The position numbers were made by a program, and so were the translations under genes. Below the pieces are notes generated by a model, which saw only the letters and a program-made list of their open reading frames with translations, made no database searches and was not told where the DNA came from. A stretch of DNA of 14,578 bases from Pseudomonadota bacterium (GTDB lineage Bacteria > Pseudomonadota > Alphaproteobacteria > Rhodospirillales > 2-02-FULL-58-16). Each line of letters opens with the position of its first letter. Within the stretch, counting starts at the first letter, position 1. The stretch covers positions 1 to 14,578 of the forward strand of contig JADFHR010000057.1 in assembly GCA_022567015.1 (NCBI GenBank). The letters are read 5' to 3'. Shown here in pieces: positions 1 through 6,905 of the stretch.

Positions 1-94
1 CGGCTTACCAAGGCTTTCGGACGGCGTCGCGCACGCTTCGCGATGCGGGGCATCGCCACAGCGCACGCTTAGGGCCGAAAACCTTGGTAAGCCG
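1..94. repeat. Long imperfect palindrome at left edge
   Basis: The outer arms CGGCTTACCAAGG (1-13) and CCTTGGTAAGCCG (82-94) are perfect inverted repeats. At 40-56 there is a second inner hairpin, GCGATGC-ggg-GCATCGC. No gene is visible here. A nearly identical inner core, GCGATGCGGCGCATCG, lies at 14496-14511 inside another long palindrome at the right edge, so both belong to a REP/MITE-like family of non-coding repeats. Family membership is inferred. Confidence 0.6.
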
Positions 95-101
95 GCTCGT
101 C

Positions 102-130
102 GGGTCATGATCAGCGACCCTTGGTATTAT
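102..130 (+). repeat. 29-bp inverted repeat, left copy
   Basis: This segment begins GGGTCATGATCAGCG and ends CCCTTGGTATTAT. It matches the reverse complement of 14422-14450 at 28 of 29 positions. The pair brackets nearly the whole window in inverted orientation. It is probably a dispersed intergenic repeat of the genome rather than the end of a single mobile element, but the sequence alone cannot decide. Confidence 0.65.
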
Positions 131-198
131 ACGGGATTTTGGAAATCTTGATTCCTAGTCGCGGACCTTGTGTTTCGACACGCTCGACATGAAATCCT

Positions 199-226
199 CA
201 CCCCGAGCCTGCCGCAGGGTGGGGTG
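199..226. repeat. GC-rich stem-loop downstream of the oxygenase gene
   Basis: CACCCC-GAG-CCTGC-C-GCAGG-GT-GGGGTG folds into a strong two-part hairpin. It sits about 65 bases past the stop of the oxygenase gene on the minus strand. It could end transcription, but no T-run follows on either strand. Together with the TTTCGACACGCTCGACATGA stretch just before it, it resembles dispersed TTCGACA/GCTC-type intergenic repeats of Alphaproteobacteria. The repeat interpretation is favoured over a terminator. Confidence 0.4.
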
Positions 227-233
227 CGGCCTA

Positions 234-260
234 TTCAATCTGAAATCTTCAATCTGAAAT
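234..260 (+). repeat. Two tandem copies of TTCAATCTGAAAT
   Basis: The 13-mer TTCAATCTGAAAT occurs at 234-246 and again at 248-260, a 14-base period. It lies in the spacer between the hairpin at 199-226 and the end of the oxygenase gene. Its function is unknown and it may be simple slippage. Confidence 0.5.
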
Positions 261-289
261 TGCGTATGCGGGAACCGCGGCACTCCGCC

Positions 290-940
290 TCACGTCTGGT
301 CCGGCAGGTAGTGGTCGGACCATTTGAGCATGATGTTGAAGCTGATGCTGACCCGCGTCGCCTTCGACAGGTTGGGGTGGACGAAGTGGTTGATGAAGGC
401 GGGCCACATCAACAGCATGCCGGGCTCGGGCCGGACCGTGTGTTCCGGGTCCACGTACGGGTCGTTGCGGATGGCGTTCATGTTCACCGCGCCGCGGGGA
501 TCGTAGAACGTGATGCACCCCGGACGCAGGTCCTTGCGGGTCTTCAGCTTCTCCATGGTTGTCGGGATCTTGACGTAATAGGTGCCGCTCAGATAGGCCC
601 GCGGGTGGTTGTGGGCGTCGTGGTAGTCGCCGAAGCGGTTGATGTTGGCCCAGCCCTGGATGGTCCAGTCGATGGGGTAGTCGATGCCGAGATAGCGGAA
701 GTAGTCGATCACCGTCTGGTTGACGTGGGCCCTCAGCCAGTTGACGCCGGGGTGGTCCGTGTTGAACAGGTCGGGCGTAAGGTAGTCGGTGGTCAGGTCC
801 CTGTTCGCGTTTTCCATTTCGCGGACAAGCGCCAGCAACTCCCGGTTCGGCCCCTCGTGACCGGGGAACCGGCGCTGTACGAAAGCGGTCGGCCAAAGAC
901 TGATGATCCCGTCCTGCCCGCCGGCCGTCGGCACCCCCAT
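290..940 (-). CDS. Putative 2-oxoglutarate/Fe(II)-dependent oxygenase (TIGR02466-like)
   Basis: The product is 216 residues. Its body matches the pattern of the TIGR02466 group of putative 2OG-Fe(II) oxygenases. An H110-N-H112-P motif is followed by LSGTYYV (117-123), which fits the metal-binding strand. FYDPRG lies at 145-150. Near the C-terminus, H185 and H188 in INHFVHPN and R196 in ATRVSISFN fit the distal iron ligand and the 2-oxoglutarate carboxylate anchor. Ligand assignment is inferred from the family pattern. The open frame extends upstream to 1384, but I chose ATG 940 because GGGGAGA lies just before it and the upstream translation crosses repeats and looks non-coding. There is no signal peptide, so it is probably cytoplasmic. 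Substrate is unknown. The gene is divergent from the hybrid kinase, and the 940-1262 gap holds shared regulatory elements. Confidence 0.82.
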   Translation of the reverse strand: MGVPTAGGQDGIISLWPTAFVQRRFPGHEGPNRELLALVREMENANRDLTTDYLTPDLFNTDHPGVNWLRAHVNQTVIDYFRYLGIDYPIDWTIQGWANINRFGDYHDAHNHPRAYLSGTYYVKIPTTMEKLKTRKDLRPGCITFYDPRGAVNMNAIRNDPYVDPEHTVRPEPGMLLMWPAFINHFVHPNLSKATRVSISFNIMLKWSDHYLPDQT

Positions 941-975
941 GGCGATGTCTCCCCGGTTGCCGGTGACCCCGGAGG

Positions 976-1028
976 CTAGTGGACTATCCGGCAAGATGGA
1001 ACCATTTGACCGGGATGAATTTGCGCCG
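976..1028 (+). repeat. 53-bp palindromic element, copy A
   Basis: This stretch matches 10386-10438 at 47 of 53 positions. It is centred on an imperfect palindrome, CCGG...ATGGAACCATT...CCGG. Both copies lie in the same orientation upstream of sensor genes (hybrid kinase here, PAS-GAF-RadC for copy B), and each is followed by the CGTTCG operator-like site. It may be a dispersed intergenic repeat or part of a shared promoter cassette. Confidence 0.7.
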
Positions 1029-1080
1029 ACCCGCATTGCCCCCGCCGGCCCTCGTCGGCTCCCGGGCGGCGGCGGCAGCA

Positions 1081-1120
1081 ACCTATACGTTCGGATAGGG
1101 TAACCATACGGATGGATAAC
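1081..1120 (+). promoter_or_regulatory. Tandem CGTTCG palindrome sites upstream of the hybrid kinase
   Basis: CCTATACGTTCGGATAGG (1082-1099) is an inverted repeat with CCTAT/ATAGG arms. A degenerate second copy, ATACGGATGGATA, starts at 1106, 21 bp after the matching ATACG of the first. The same arrangement occurs at 9308-9343 and 10507-10540. The CGTTCG core (1088) is 175 bases from the kinase ATG. The symmetry and helical-turn spacing fit binding by a dimeric regulator. It resembles a lux box in layout, but no LuxI or LuxR gene is in the window. The site could also serve the divergent oxygenase gene. Confidence 0.6.
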
Positions 1121-1131
1121 TTCCGCATACC

Positions 1132-1151
1132 TCAAACAGATAATAGTTTGA
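1132..1151. promoter_or_regulatory. Inverted repeat TCAAAC-N8-GTTTGA
   Basis: TCAAACAGATAATAGTTTGA is a perfect 6-bp inverted repeat with an AT-rich 8-base centre, about 110 bases before the kinase start. It could be an operator or a leader hairpin. It does not match the FNR/FixK consensus (TTGAT-N4-ATCAA), so no regulator is proposed. Confidence 0.35.
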
Positions 1152-1262
1152 TCCGTGAACCTAGTGGTCCTTTCTTGAGATTTGCCGTCCCCGTCGGTAG
1201 GCCGAAACGGGCGCGGCTCTCCGGCAAGCGCCGCCCTGTTTTCCCGGAGGTCCCGTGCGGCG

Positions 1263-3944
1263 ATGCAACCAGGCACCGATATCAAGCGGCTGAAACTGTT
1301 CGCCACATTTCTGCTGCTGTTGATCGTCGGAACCCTGGCGGTTGCGACGGCCATCGGGTTCGCGGCGATCGGGCGGATCAACACCGTTCAGGGGGACCTG
1401 GAGCGGATTCACGACGGGTCGGAAACAAAGGGACGTCACCTGGCGCAAATCAGGTCGGCGTTCGGTTACGGCGGTTTCATTCATAAATTCAAGAACTTCG
1501 TTCTTCGCCAGGATGAGCGTCTGGTCACCGCGATCGAGGACGACATACAAAAGCTGCGCGCCGCCGCCGCCGACTTCGAGGCGGTTGGCGTGTCCGAGGA
1601 AGAAGCCGCCGCTCTGACCAAGTTGCGCACCGTCATCGACCAATATGAAATGAAATTGGAGGTTGCGAAACGCTCCAGCCGGTCGGGGCTGAGCCCGGCG
1701 GAAACGGACAGGAGGGTCAAAGTCGACGACCGGCCCGCCCTCGAGGCCATAGGGGTGTTGGAAAGGGCCTGGCTGGGTGTTTACGGGATCGACAAACAAA
1801 GCCTGTGGAAAAGCGTCAACAGGGGAACGGCGGCCATTCGCCTCGGTCTGTGGTTGCTGCCGGTCCTTGCCTTGATCGCCGTCGCCATCATCTGGTTCCA
1901 CCGCCGATTGTTGATCGAAATCGGCACCCGTACGCAGGCGGAGCGCGACAGGGAACAGCGCCTGCGCCTGGTCGTGGACAATGCCGTGAGCGGGATCATC
2001 AGCACAGACGAGCACGGCACCATCGAATCCTTCAATCCGGCCGCCGAACACCTCTTCGGCTACGGCGCGGAGGGTGTCATCGGCCGGAACGTCAAGATGC
2101 TCATGCCGGAGCCCGATCGCTCCGGACACGACGGGTACCTCGGCAACTACCTGCGGAGCGGCGAGGCAAAAATCATCGGCATCAGGCGCGAGGTGGATGG
2201 ACGACGCAAGGACGGAACGATTTTCCCCCTGGAATTGGGGATCAGCGAACTGATCATTGACGGGGAGCGGATATTCACCGGCATCGTCACCGATATCACC
2301 GAGCGCAGGCGCGCCGCGGATGCCCTGAAAAAGGCCCGCGACGAAATCGAGCTGCGGGTCACGGAACGCACCAAGGAACTGATCGAAGAAGTGGCCGAGC
2401 GCAAACAGGCGGAAAGGGCGCTGCGCGAGAGCGAGGAGCGTTGCCGGGCCGTGGTCGACAATTCACCCACGGCCATTTCCCTCAAGGACACCGAGGGCCG
2501 ATATCTGCTGGTCAACAAGCGCTACGAGGAATGGTTCGGCATCAGCCGCGAAGACATCGCCGGCAAGACCTGTTACGACCTTTACCCGGAGGAGAGGGCC
2601 GACATCATTTCCGACCAGGAGCGCAAGGCCCTGGCGACGGGCGCCATCAGCGAACGCACGGCGAAGAGGGTGTTCGCGGACGGCACCACGCACACCATGC
2701 TGGTCACCAAGTTTGCCATCCCCGGTTCCGACGGTAGGCCGGTTGCCATCTGCGGGGTCCACACCGACATCACCGAGCGCATCGTGCTTCAGGCAAAACT
2801 GGCCGGGGCGCAGAAGATGGAGGCCCTGGGCCAGTTGACCGGCGGCGTCGCCCATGAGTTCAACAACCTTCTCATGGTCATCACCGCCAACCTGCAGTTG
2901 CTGGAGGAAGAGATCAAGGGCATGAAGAGCCCGACACGGAGGGTGCGAAAAGCCCTGAAATCCGCCTTCAAGGGGGGCGAGCTGACCCAGCACATGCTGT
3001 CCTATGTGGGCCGGCAGGCGTTGTCGCCCAAGGTCATCGACGTTAACGCCTTCGTCGCCGACACGGTCCAGATGCTTCGTCCCATGGTCGGCGAAACGAT
3101 CGCCATCGAGACCGTAATGGGCGATGACGTTTGGCCCGTCTCGATCGATCCGGGAGGGCTTGACAGCACGCTCTTGAATCTTGTCATCAACGCGCGGGAC
3201 GCACTGCCCGACGGCGGCAAGATCATAATCGAGACGGCCAACTTCCGCCTCGACGAGGCCGCCGCGGCGAGACTCCCCTACAAGGTCGTCCCCGGCGACT
3301 ACGTCATTTTGGCGGTGGTGGACAACGGCACCGGCATGACCCCGGATGTGGCCGAGCGGGCGTTCGACCCCTTTTTCACTACCAAGGACATCGGCAAGGG
3401 TATCGGCCTCGGCCTGAGCAGGGTTTTCGGCTTCGTCCGGCGGCAGTCGGGCGGCTATATCGACATCGAGAGCGCACCCCGGCGGGGCACGACGGTGCGG
3501 CTGTACCTGCCGCGTGTACAGGCCGGCGCGGGAGAAACGCCGGAACCGGCCGAGGCAACCGAGGAGCCCGTGCGCGGCGGGGCCACCGTCTTGGTCGTCG
3601 AGGACAACACCGAAGTGCTGGGCGCCACGGTCGAGCTGTTGGAGAAGCTGGGCTACAGGGTCCTCTATGCAAACAACGGGCGTGACGCCCTGACCCTGTC
3701 GGAGAAGGCGGACCGCATCGACCTGCTGTTAACGGACGTGGTCATGCCCGGCGGCATGAACGGGGTTGAGCTGGCACGGGCCATCCAGCGCACAAGGCCC
3801 ACGACCAAGGTCGTTTTCATGTCGGGGTATCCGGACGAAGCGACGGCGACCGAAGGCGTGCCCGAAAGCGGCGCGCCGCTGCTCCGCAAACCGTTCAAGA
3901 CCGGGGAACTGGCGCGGGTGATCAACGAGGTCCTAGTGTCCTGA
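1263..3944 (+). CDS. Membrane-bound hybrid histidine kinase with FixL-like PAS domain
   Basis: The product is 893 residues. A transmembrane segment (about 9-35), a periplasmic region and a second segment (about 193-216) are followed by PAS1 (about 237-352), a coiled coil, PAS2 (about 392-509), the phosphoacceptor domain with H531 in GGVAHEFNNLL, an ATPase domain with DNGTGM and GIGLGLS, and a C-terminal receiver (about 774-890) with D825 in LLLTDVVMP. PAS1 carries LMPEPDRSGHDGYL and IIGIRREVDGRRKDG, very close to the haem PAS of rhizobial FixL. H289 aligns with its proximal haem histidine, and an arginine in IIGIRR with the ligand-gating arginine. Oxygen sensing is therefore inferred, not shown. 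ATG 1263 is chosen because GGAGG ends 12 bases before it; an upstream TTG at 1182 would add a low-complexity leader. No separate response regulator lies nearby. The gene converges on the DUF3306 gene with a 45-base gap. Confidence 0.93.
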   Translation: MQPGTDIKRLKLFATFLLLLIVGTLAVATAIGFAAIGRINTVQGDLERIHDGSETKGRHLAQIRSAFGYGGFIHKFKNFVLRQDERLVTAIEDDIQKLRAAAADFEAVGVSEEEAAALTKLRTVIDQYEMKLEVAKRSSRSGLSPAETDRRVKVDDRPALEAIGVLERAWLGVYGIDKQSLWKSVNRGTAAIRLGLWLLPVLALIAVAIIWFHRRLLIEIGTRTQAERDREQRLRLVVDNAVSGIISTDEHGTIESFNPAAEHLFGYGAEGVIGRNVKMLMPEPDRSGHDGYLGNYLRSGEAKIIGIRREVDGRRKDGTIFPLELGISELIIDGERIFTGIVTDITERRRAADALKKARDEIELRVTERTKELIEEVAERKQAERALRESEERCRAVVDNSPTAISLKDTEGRYLLVNKRYEEWFGISREDIAGKTCYDLYPEERADIISDQERKALATGAISERTAKRVFADGTTHTMLVTKFAIPGSDGRPVAICGVHTDITERIVLQAKLAGAQKMEALGQLTGGVAHEFNNLLMVITANLQLLEEEIKGMKSPTRRVRKALKSAFKGGELTQHMLSYVGRQALSPKVIDVNAFVADTVQMLRPMVGETIAIETVMGDDVWPVSIDPGGLDSTLLNLVINARDALPDGGKIIIETANFRLDEAAAARLPYKVVPGDYVILAVVDNGTGMTPDVAERAFDPFFTTKDIGKGIGLGLSRVFGFVRRQSGGYIDIESAPRRGTTVRLYLPRVQAGAGETPEPAEATEEPVRGGATVLVVEDNTEVLGATVELLEKLGYRVLYANNGRDALTLSEKADRIDLLLTDVVMPGGMNGVELARAIQRTRPTTKVVFMSGYPDEATATEGVPESGAPLLRKPFKTGELARVINEVLVS

Positions 3945-3989
3945 ATCAGCTAAAGTGCACCCATACGACGGCGTCCTCGCCACGGCCGC

Positions 3990-4598
3990 TCAGGCCTTTT
4001 CTTCCTCCCCGGCGCGCCGGCCTTTCCTGGCGGCGGTTTTCTTTTTTTGTTTGGCCTTGCCCTTCTTGGTCCCGGCGGTCTTGACCTCGGCCCTGGCCCC
4101 GGTCTTCTTCGCCTTCGCCTTCGCTTTGCCCTTGGCTTTCTTCGCCTTGGCCTTGGCCTTGCCGACCTTGGACGTCACCGCCTTGACAATGGTTTCTATG
4201 ATGGTGAAGTCCTCGTCGTAATCGTCGAGGCCGTCCCGGAAGGCAAATATGGGGTCGCTGCTCCACAGTTTGCGCATGGCGGCGCGGGCCAGTTTTTCCG
4301 GCACCCCGTCCCCGAGGAACGGCGTGTAGTCTGAATCCTTGCCCAGGCTGTCGATGGGCGGCAGGTCCTTGGCGGCGTCCTCGCCGGCCGGCGTATCCTC
4401 TCCCGGCGCCACCGCCGGCACGCCGCCCTCGGGGGCCGCCCCCCTTGTCTCCCCGGGGACCGAGACCGCCGGAAATCCGGGGTCCACGTTGGCGACGGTC
4501 ACCGGCGCCGCGCCGCCGCGCCGCCCGGACCCGGCGCTGGAGCTGCGGCGTTTCAGGCGCGACCAGCGGGCGAGCGGGCCTTCGCCTTCTTCATCCAT
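3990..4598 (-). CDS. DUF3306 protein with lysine/alanine-rich tail
   Basis: The product is 202 residues and is the last gene of the fdhD operon. The N-terminal FLxRWSRxK-like start (PLARWSRLKRR, 8-18), DLPPIDSLGKDSDYTPFL (78-95) and RKLWSSDPIFAFRDGLDDYDEDF (109-131) match the DUF3306 family, found beside fdhD and formate dehydrogenase genes. Residues 25-75 are Pro/Gly/Ala-rich and probably disordered. From about 144 to the end the protein is a histone H1-like basic tail of KAKAK and KKAKGK units, which is not expected of the family core. The start codon overlaps the stop of the DUF3305 gene (8 bases, ATGGATGA), so the two are translationally coupled. There is no signal peptide. The molecular role is unknown; a part in formate dehydrogenase assembly is inferred from context. 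Confidence 0.85.
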   Translation of the reverse strand: MDEEGEGPLARWSRLKRRSSSAGSGRRGGAAPVTVANVDPGFPAVSVPGETRGAAPEGGVPAVAPGEDTPAGEDAAKDLPPIDSLGKDSDYTPFLGDGVPEKLARAAMRKLWSSDPIFAFRDGLDDYDEDFTIIETIVKAVTSKVGKAKAKAKKAKGKAKAKAKKTGARAEVKTAGTKKGKAKQKKKTAARKGRRAGEEEKA

Positions 4599-5118
4599 GG
4601 CTGCCTCCGCGGCCAGGGTTCCGCGCGAAGCCGCCCTTGCGGGGATCGTAGGGTTCGCGTTTGCGTTTCTTGAACGGCACGTCCACGTGGTGTTCGTCGA
4701 TGAAGTCCCGCACCCAGGCGATCACCTCGTCCGGCATGGGCACGCCCCCGACCATCTCTTCATCGGTGTCGTCGTAGTCCTGCGCCTCGAACGGACAGAC
4801 GGTGACGAGGAAGGGGATGACGTCGTGCCCGCACTCGTCTTCTTCGTCGGGTCTGAGGACGACGAAGACCCGGGGCTGCGCCTGCGCCAGGTTGACCCGG
4901 TAGCCCTCTGTTTCCTTGCGGTAGAGTTCGATCTCCAGGGTCCCGGCGTGGTAATGCACCCAGCCTTCGCCCTGGCGCAGGACCCGCCACTCGGTAATCG
5001 GCGGCGCCCCCGGGATCACCGCCACCGGGTGCCAGACGTAGTCCTGCCACGGGTTGTCGATCTTGCGGCGCTCCAGCACGACGCCGGCGGACATGCTTTC
5101 GGTGGGCTTCAGCTTCAT
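4591..5118 (-). CDS. DUF3305 protein, formate dehydrogenase-associated
   Basis: The product is 175 residues. The start region SAGVVLERRKIDNPWQDYVW (10-29), then HPVAVIPGAPP (30-40), YHAGTLEIELYRKETEGYRV (56-75) and the C-terminal MPDEVIAWVRDFIDEHHVDVPFKKRKRE (128-155) match the DUF3305 family. This family is almost always found with DUF3306 and fdhD. Its ATG overlaps the mobA stop in an ATGA arrangement, and its own stop overlaps the DUF3306 start, so translation is coupled through the operon. The protein appears cytoplasmic, with no signal or membrane segment. No catalytic motif is visible. A role in formate dehydrogenase maturation is inferred only from the gene neighbourhood. Confidence 0.87.
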   Translation of the reverse strand: MKLKPTESMSAGVVLERRKIDNPWQDYVWHPVAVIPGAPPITEWRVLRQGEGWVHYHAGTLEIELYRKETEGYRVNLAQAQPRVFVVLRPDEEDECGHDVIPFLVTVCPFEAQDYDDTDEEMVGGVPMPDEVIAWVRDFIDEHHVDVPFKKRKREPYDPRKGGFARNPGRGGSHG

Positions 5119-5828
5119 GCGGCGCCCGTTAAGTCCGGCCGGCGCCCGTCCGCGCCCTGCCCGCCGGCGGCGGGTGTGTCGGCGCCCAGCAGCCGCTCGG
5201 CCCGCTCCAGGTCCCCGGGCCGGTTGACGTTGAAGAACGGATCGACGGGCGCGGCCGCATACTCCACATAGGCGACCCGGTAGCCCGCCGTCCACCGGTC
5301 GATCTTGCGCACGCCGTCTTCCGTCATCGCCCGGCGCAGGTCCCCGGCCAGGCCGACGGGCCACAGCCCGACCACCGGATGGGTGCGCCCGCCCGAGGCG
5401 GCGCAGCCGATGTGGGCGTCCTCGGCGCCGACGGAGGCCACCATGCGCCGCACCAGGTCCCGGGGCAGAAACGGCGCGTCGGTGGGGAAGCTGGCCACCC
5501 ACCGGCAACCGGGGACGTGCGCCCCGGCCCACTCGAGCCCGGTCAGGATGCCGGCCAGGGGCCCGGCGAAATCCTCGATCACGTCTCCCTCCACGGGCAG
5601 GCCGAAGCCTTGGAACCGGGCGGGGTCGCCGTTGGCGTTGAGCAGCAGAACCGACACCTGCGGGCGCACCCGCTCGATGACATGGGCCAGGATCGGCCGG
5701 CCGGCAAGACTGTGCAGGCTTTTGTCGCCGCCCCCCATGCGTGTCGCCCGCCCGCCGGCGAGCAACACGCCGGCGACACCGTCGGCGGCGCCCGTGGCGG
5801 CGCCATTGGGCCCGGGATCAGGCGGCAT
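5115..5828 (-). CDS. mobA: Molybdenum cofactor guanylyltransferase MobA
   Basis: The product is 237 residues. MobA joins GMP from GTP to molybdopterin-bound metal, making the guanine dinucleotide cofactor used by formate dehydrogenases. The nucleotide-binding loop is LLAGGRATRMGGGDKSL (22-38). FPTDAPFL (114-121) holds the Mg-binding aspartate D117, and FNVNRPGDLERAE lies near the C-terminus, all typical of the family. The frame continues upstream to a GTG at 5879, but ATG 5828 is preferred: GGGAG lies 11 bases before it and the overlap with fdhD is only 11 bases rather than 62. The gene sits between fdhD and the DUF3305 gene in one coupled operon, which fits a cofactor supply for formate dehydrogenase that may use tungsten, given the tup genes next door. 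Confidence 0.93.
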   Translation of the reverse strand: MPPDPGPNGAATGAADGVAGVLLAGGRATRMGGGDKSLHSLAGRPILAHVIERVRPQVSVLLLNANGDPARFQGFGLPVEGDVIEDFAGPLAGILTGLEWAGAHVPGCRWVASFPTDAPFLPRDLVRRMVASVGAEDAHIGCAASGGRTHPVVGLWPVGLAGDLRRAMTEDGVRKIDRWTAGYRVAYVEYAAAPVDPFFNVNRPGDLERAERLLGADTPAAGGQGADGRRPDLTGAA

Positions 5829-6708
5829 CGTCTTCACGGGCTCCCTTGCGCTGCAGGTGGCGAGGTTCTTCGCCGACACGGGCGGTGTCGGCGTCGTAGA
5901 TGATGCGGCGTTCGCCCGACAACGCGATGAACCGTTTGCCCCGGGCGCGGCCGAGCAGGGCCATGTCCACCTGGCACGCCAGCTCCACCCCCCAGGCGGT
6001 GAAGCCCGAGCGCGACACCAGGATGGGAATGCCCATCTGCACCGTCTTGATGACCATCTCGCTGGTCAGGCGCCCGGTGGTGTAGAAGATCTTGTCGCCG
6101 CCCTCCATGCCCTTGAGGAACATGTAGCCGGCGATCTTGTCGACGGCGTTGTGGCGGCCCACGTCCTCCATGTAGAGAAGCGGCCGGTCCTCCTCGCACA
6201 GCACGCACCCGTGGATGGCGCCCGCCTCCAGGTAGAGACTCGGCGCCGTGTTGATCTTCTTGAGCAGGGTGTACAGCCACGAGGTACGCAGAACCGCGTC
6301 TGCGGGCAGGCGCACGTTTTCGAACTTTTCCATCATGTCGCCGAACACGGTCCCCTGGGCGCAGCCCGAGGTCAGGGTCTTCTTTTTCAGCTTCTCCTCG
6401 TAATCGGTCTCGCGGTCGGTACGCACCACCACCGTCTCGATGTCGGAGTCGTATTCGACGCCGGTGATCCTGTCGTCGGCGTGGATCATGTTCTGGTTGA
6501 GCAGATACCCCACCCCCAGGTATTCGGGGTAATCGCAGATGCTCATCATGGTGACGATTTCCTGGCCGTTCAGGAACAGGGTCAGGGGCCGCTCCACGGT
6601 CACCGAGATGGTCAGGCGCACGCCGTCCTGGTCGATGCCGTCGACGCGCCGCGTCAGGCGGGGGTCGGAGGGGTCGGGCTGGACAAGAAATTCCTTAGGC
6701 GGCACCAT
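5818..6708 (-). CDS. fdhD: Formate dehydrogenase sulfurtransferase FdhD
   Basis: The product is 296 residues. FdhD passes sulfur from a cysteine desulfurase to the bis-MGD cofactor of formate dehydrogenase. Family signatures seen are DYPEYLGVGYLL (59-70), EDVGRHNAVDKIAGYMF (181-197), TGRLTSEMV (211-219) and PILVSRSGFT (228-237). At the mobile-loop position where E. coli FdhD has two cysteines (CGxC type), this protein has SGCAQGT with only C116; a second pair, C168 and C171, lies in HGCVLCEED. ATG 6708 is preceded by GGAGG at 7 bases, so the frame's upstream extension to 6780 is not used. It is the first gene of the fdhD-mobA-DUF3305-DUF3306 operon and is divergent from tupBCA. Confidence 0.95.
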   Translation of the reverse strand: MVPPKEFLVQPDPSDPRLTRRVDGIDQDGVRLTISVTVERPLTLFLNGQEIVTMMSICDYPEYLGVGYLLNQNMIHADDRITGVEYDSDIETVVVRTDRETDYEEKLKKKTLTSGCAQGTVFGDMMEKFENVRLPADAVLRTSWLYTLLKKINTAPSLYLEAGAIHGCVLCEEDRPLLYMEDVGRHNAVDKIAGYMFLKGMEGGDKIFYTTGRLTSEMVIKTVQMGIPILVSRSGFTAWGVELACQVDMALLGRARGKRFIALSGERRIIYDADTARVGEEPRHLQRKGAREDDAA

Positions 6709-6791
6709 GCGTTTTCCTCCCCGGCGAAGACTCAACACTATGGGTAGCCGTTGACGCCAGTACAAGCGCTTGCAAAACATCTTCCGCCGGG

Positions 6792-6859
6792 CGCGTTATG
6801 CTCGGTTCCGCAATATTATGCATAAATATGTTTTAAATACATAATTTTACCGCGTTATG
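6792..6859. promoter_or_regulatory. AT-rich divergent control region of fdhD and tupBCA
   Basis: The 197-base gap between fdhD and tupB is far more AT-rich than its surroundings. At 6815-6845 the arms ATTATGCAT and ATACATAAT form an inverted repeat (8 of 9 paired) around AAATATGTTTTAA. CGCGTTATG occurs at 6792-6800 and again at 6851-6859, flanking the palindrome. CGTTAT is also the half-site of the ModE operator, so a molybdate/tungstate-responsive ModE- or TunR-like regulator is a reasonable guess. No such regulator gene is in the window. Confidence 0.5.
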
Positions 6860-6905
6860 ATAAAAAAACGCGAAATCGGATGTAAAATTTGGGGAGGCAA
6901 TGGGC

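Noticed and set aside
199..260. CRISPR-like repeat unit
   Set aside because: There are only two 13-base copies with no spacer-sized gap and no cas genes.
170..979. 269-residue plus-strand open frame over the oxygenase gene
   Set aside because: It is a shadow; the minus-strand product has the family motifs and a ribosome-binding site.
999..1024. EcfG-type stress promoter suggested by GGAAC in the 53-bp element
   Set aside because: The expected GTT about 16-17 bases after GGAAC is not present in either copy, and GGAAC is part of the palindrome.
1082..1099. A true lux box with quorum-sensing control
   Set aside because: The layout is similar, but no LuxR or LuxI gene is in the window, so the regulator is left open.
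4339..6747. Long plus-strand open frames (310 and 480 residues) opposite the fdhD operon
   Set aside because: They are antisense to well-recognised fdhD, mobA, DUF3305 and DUF3306 and have no recognisable domains; high GC makes such shadows common.
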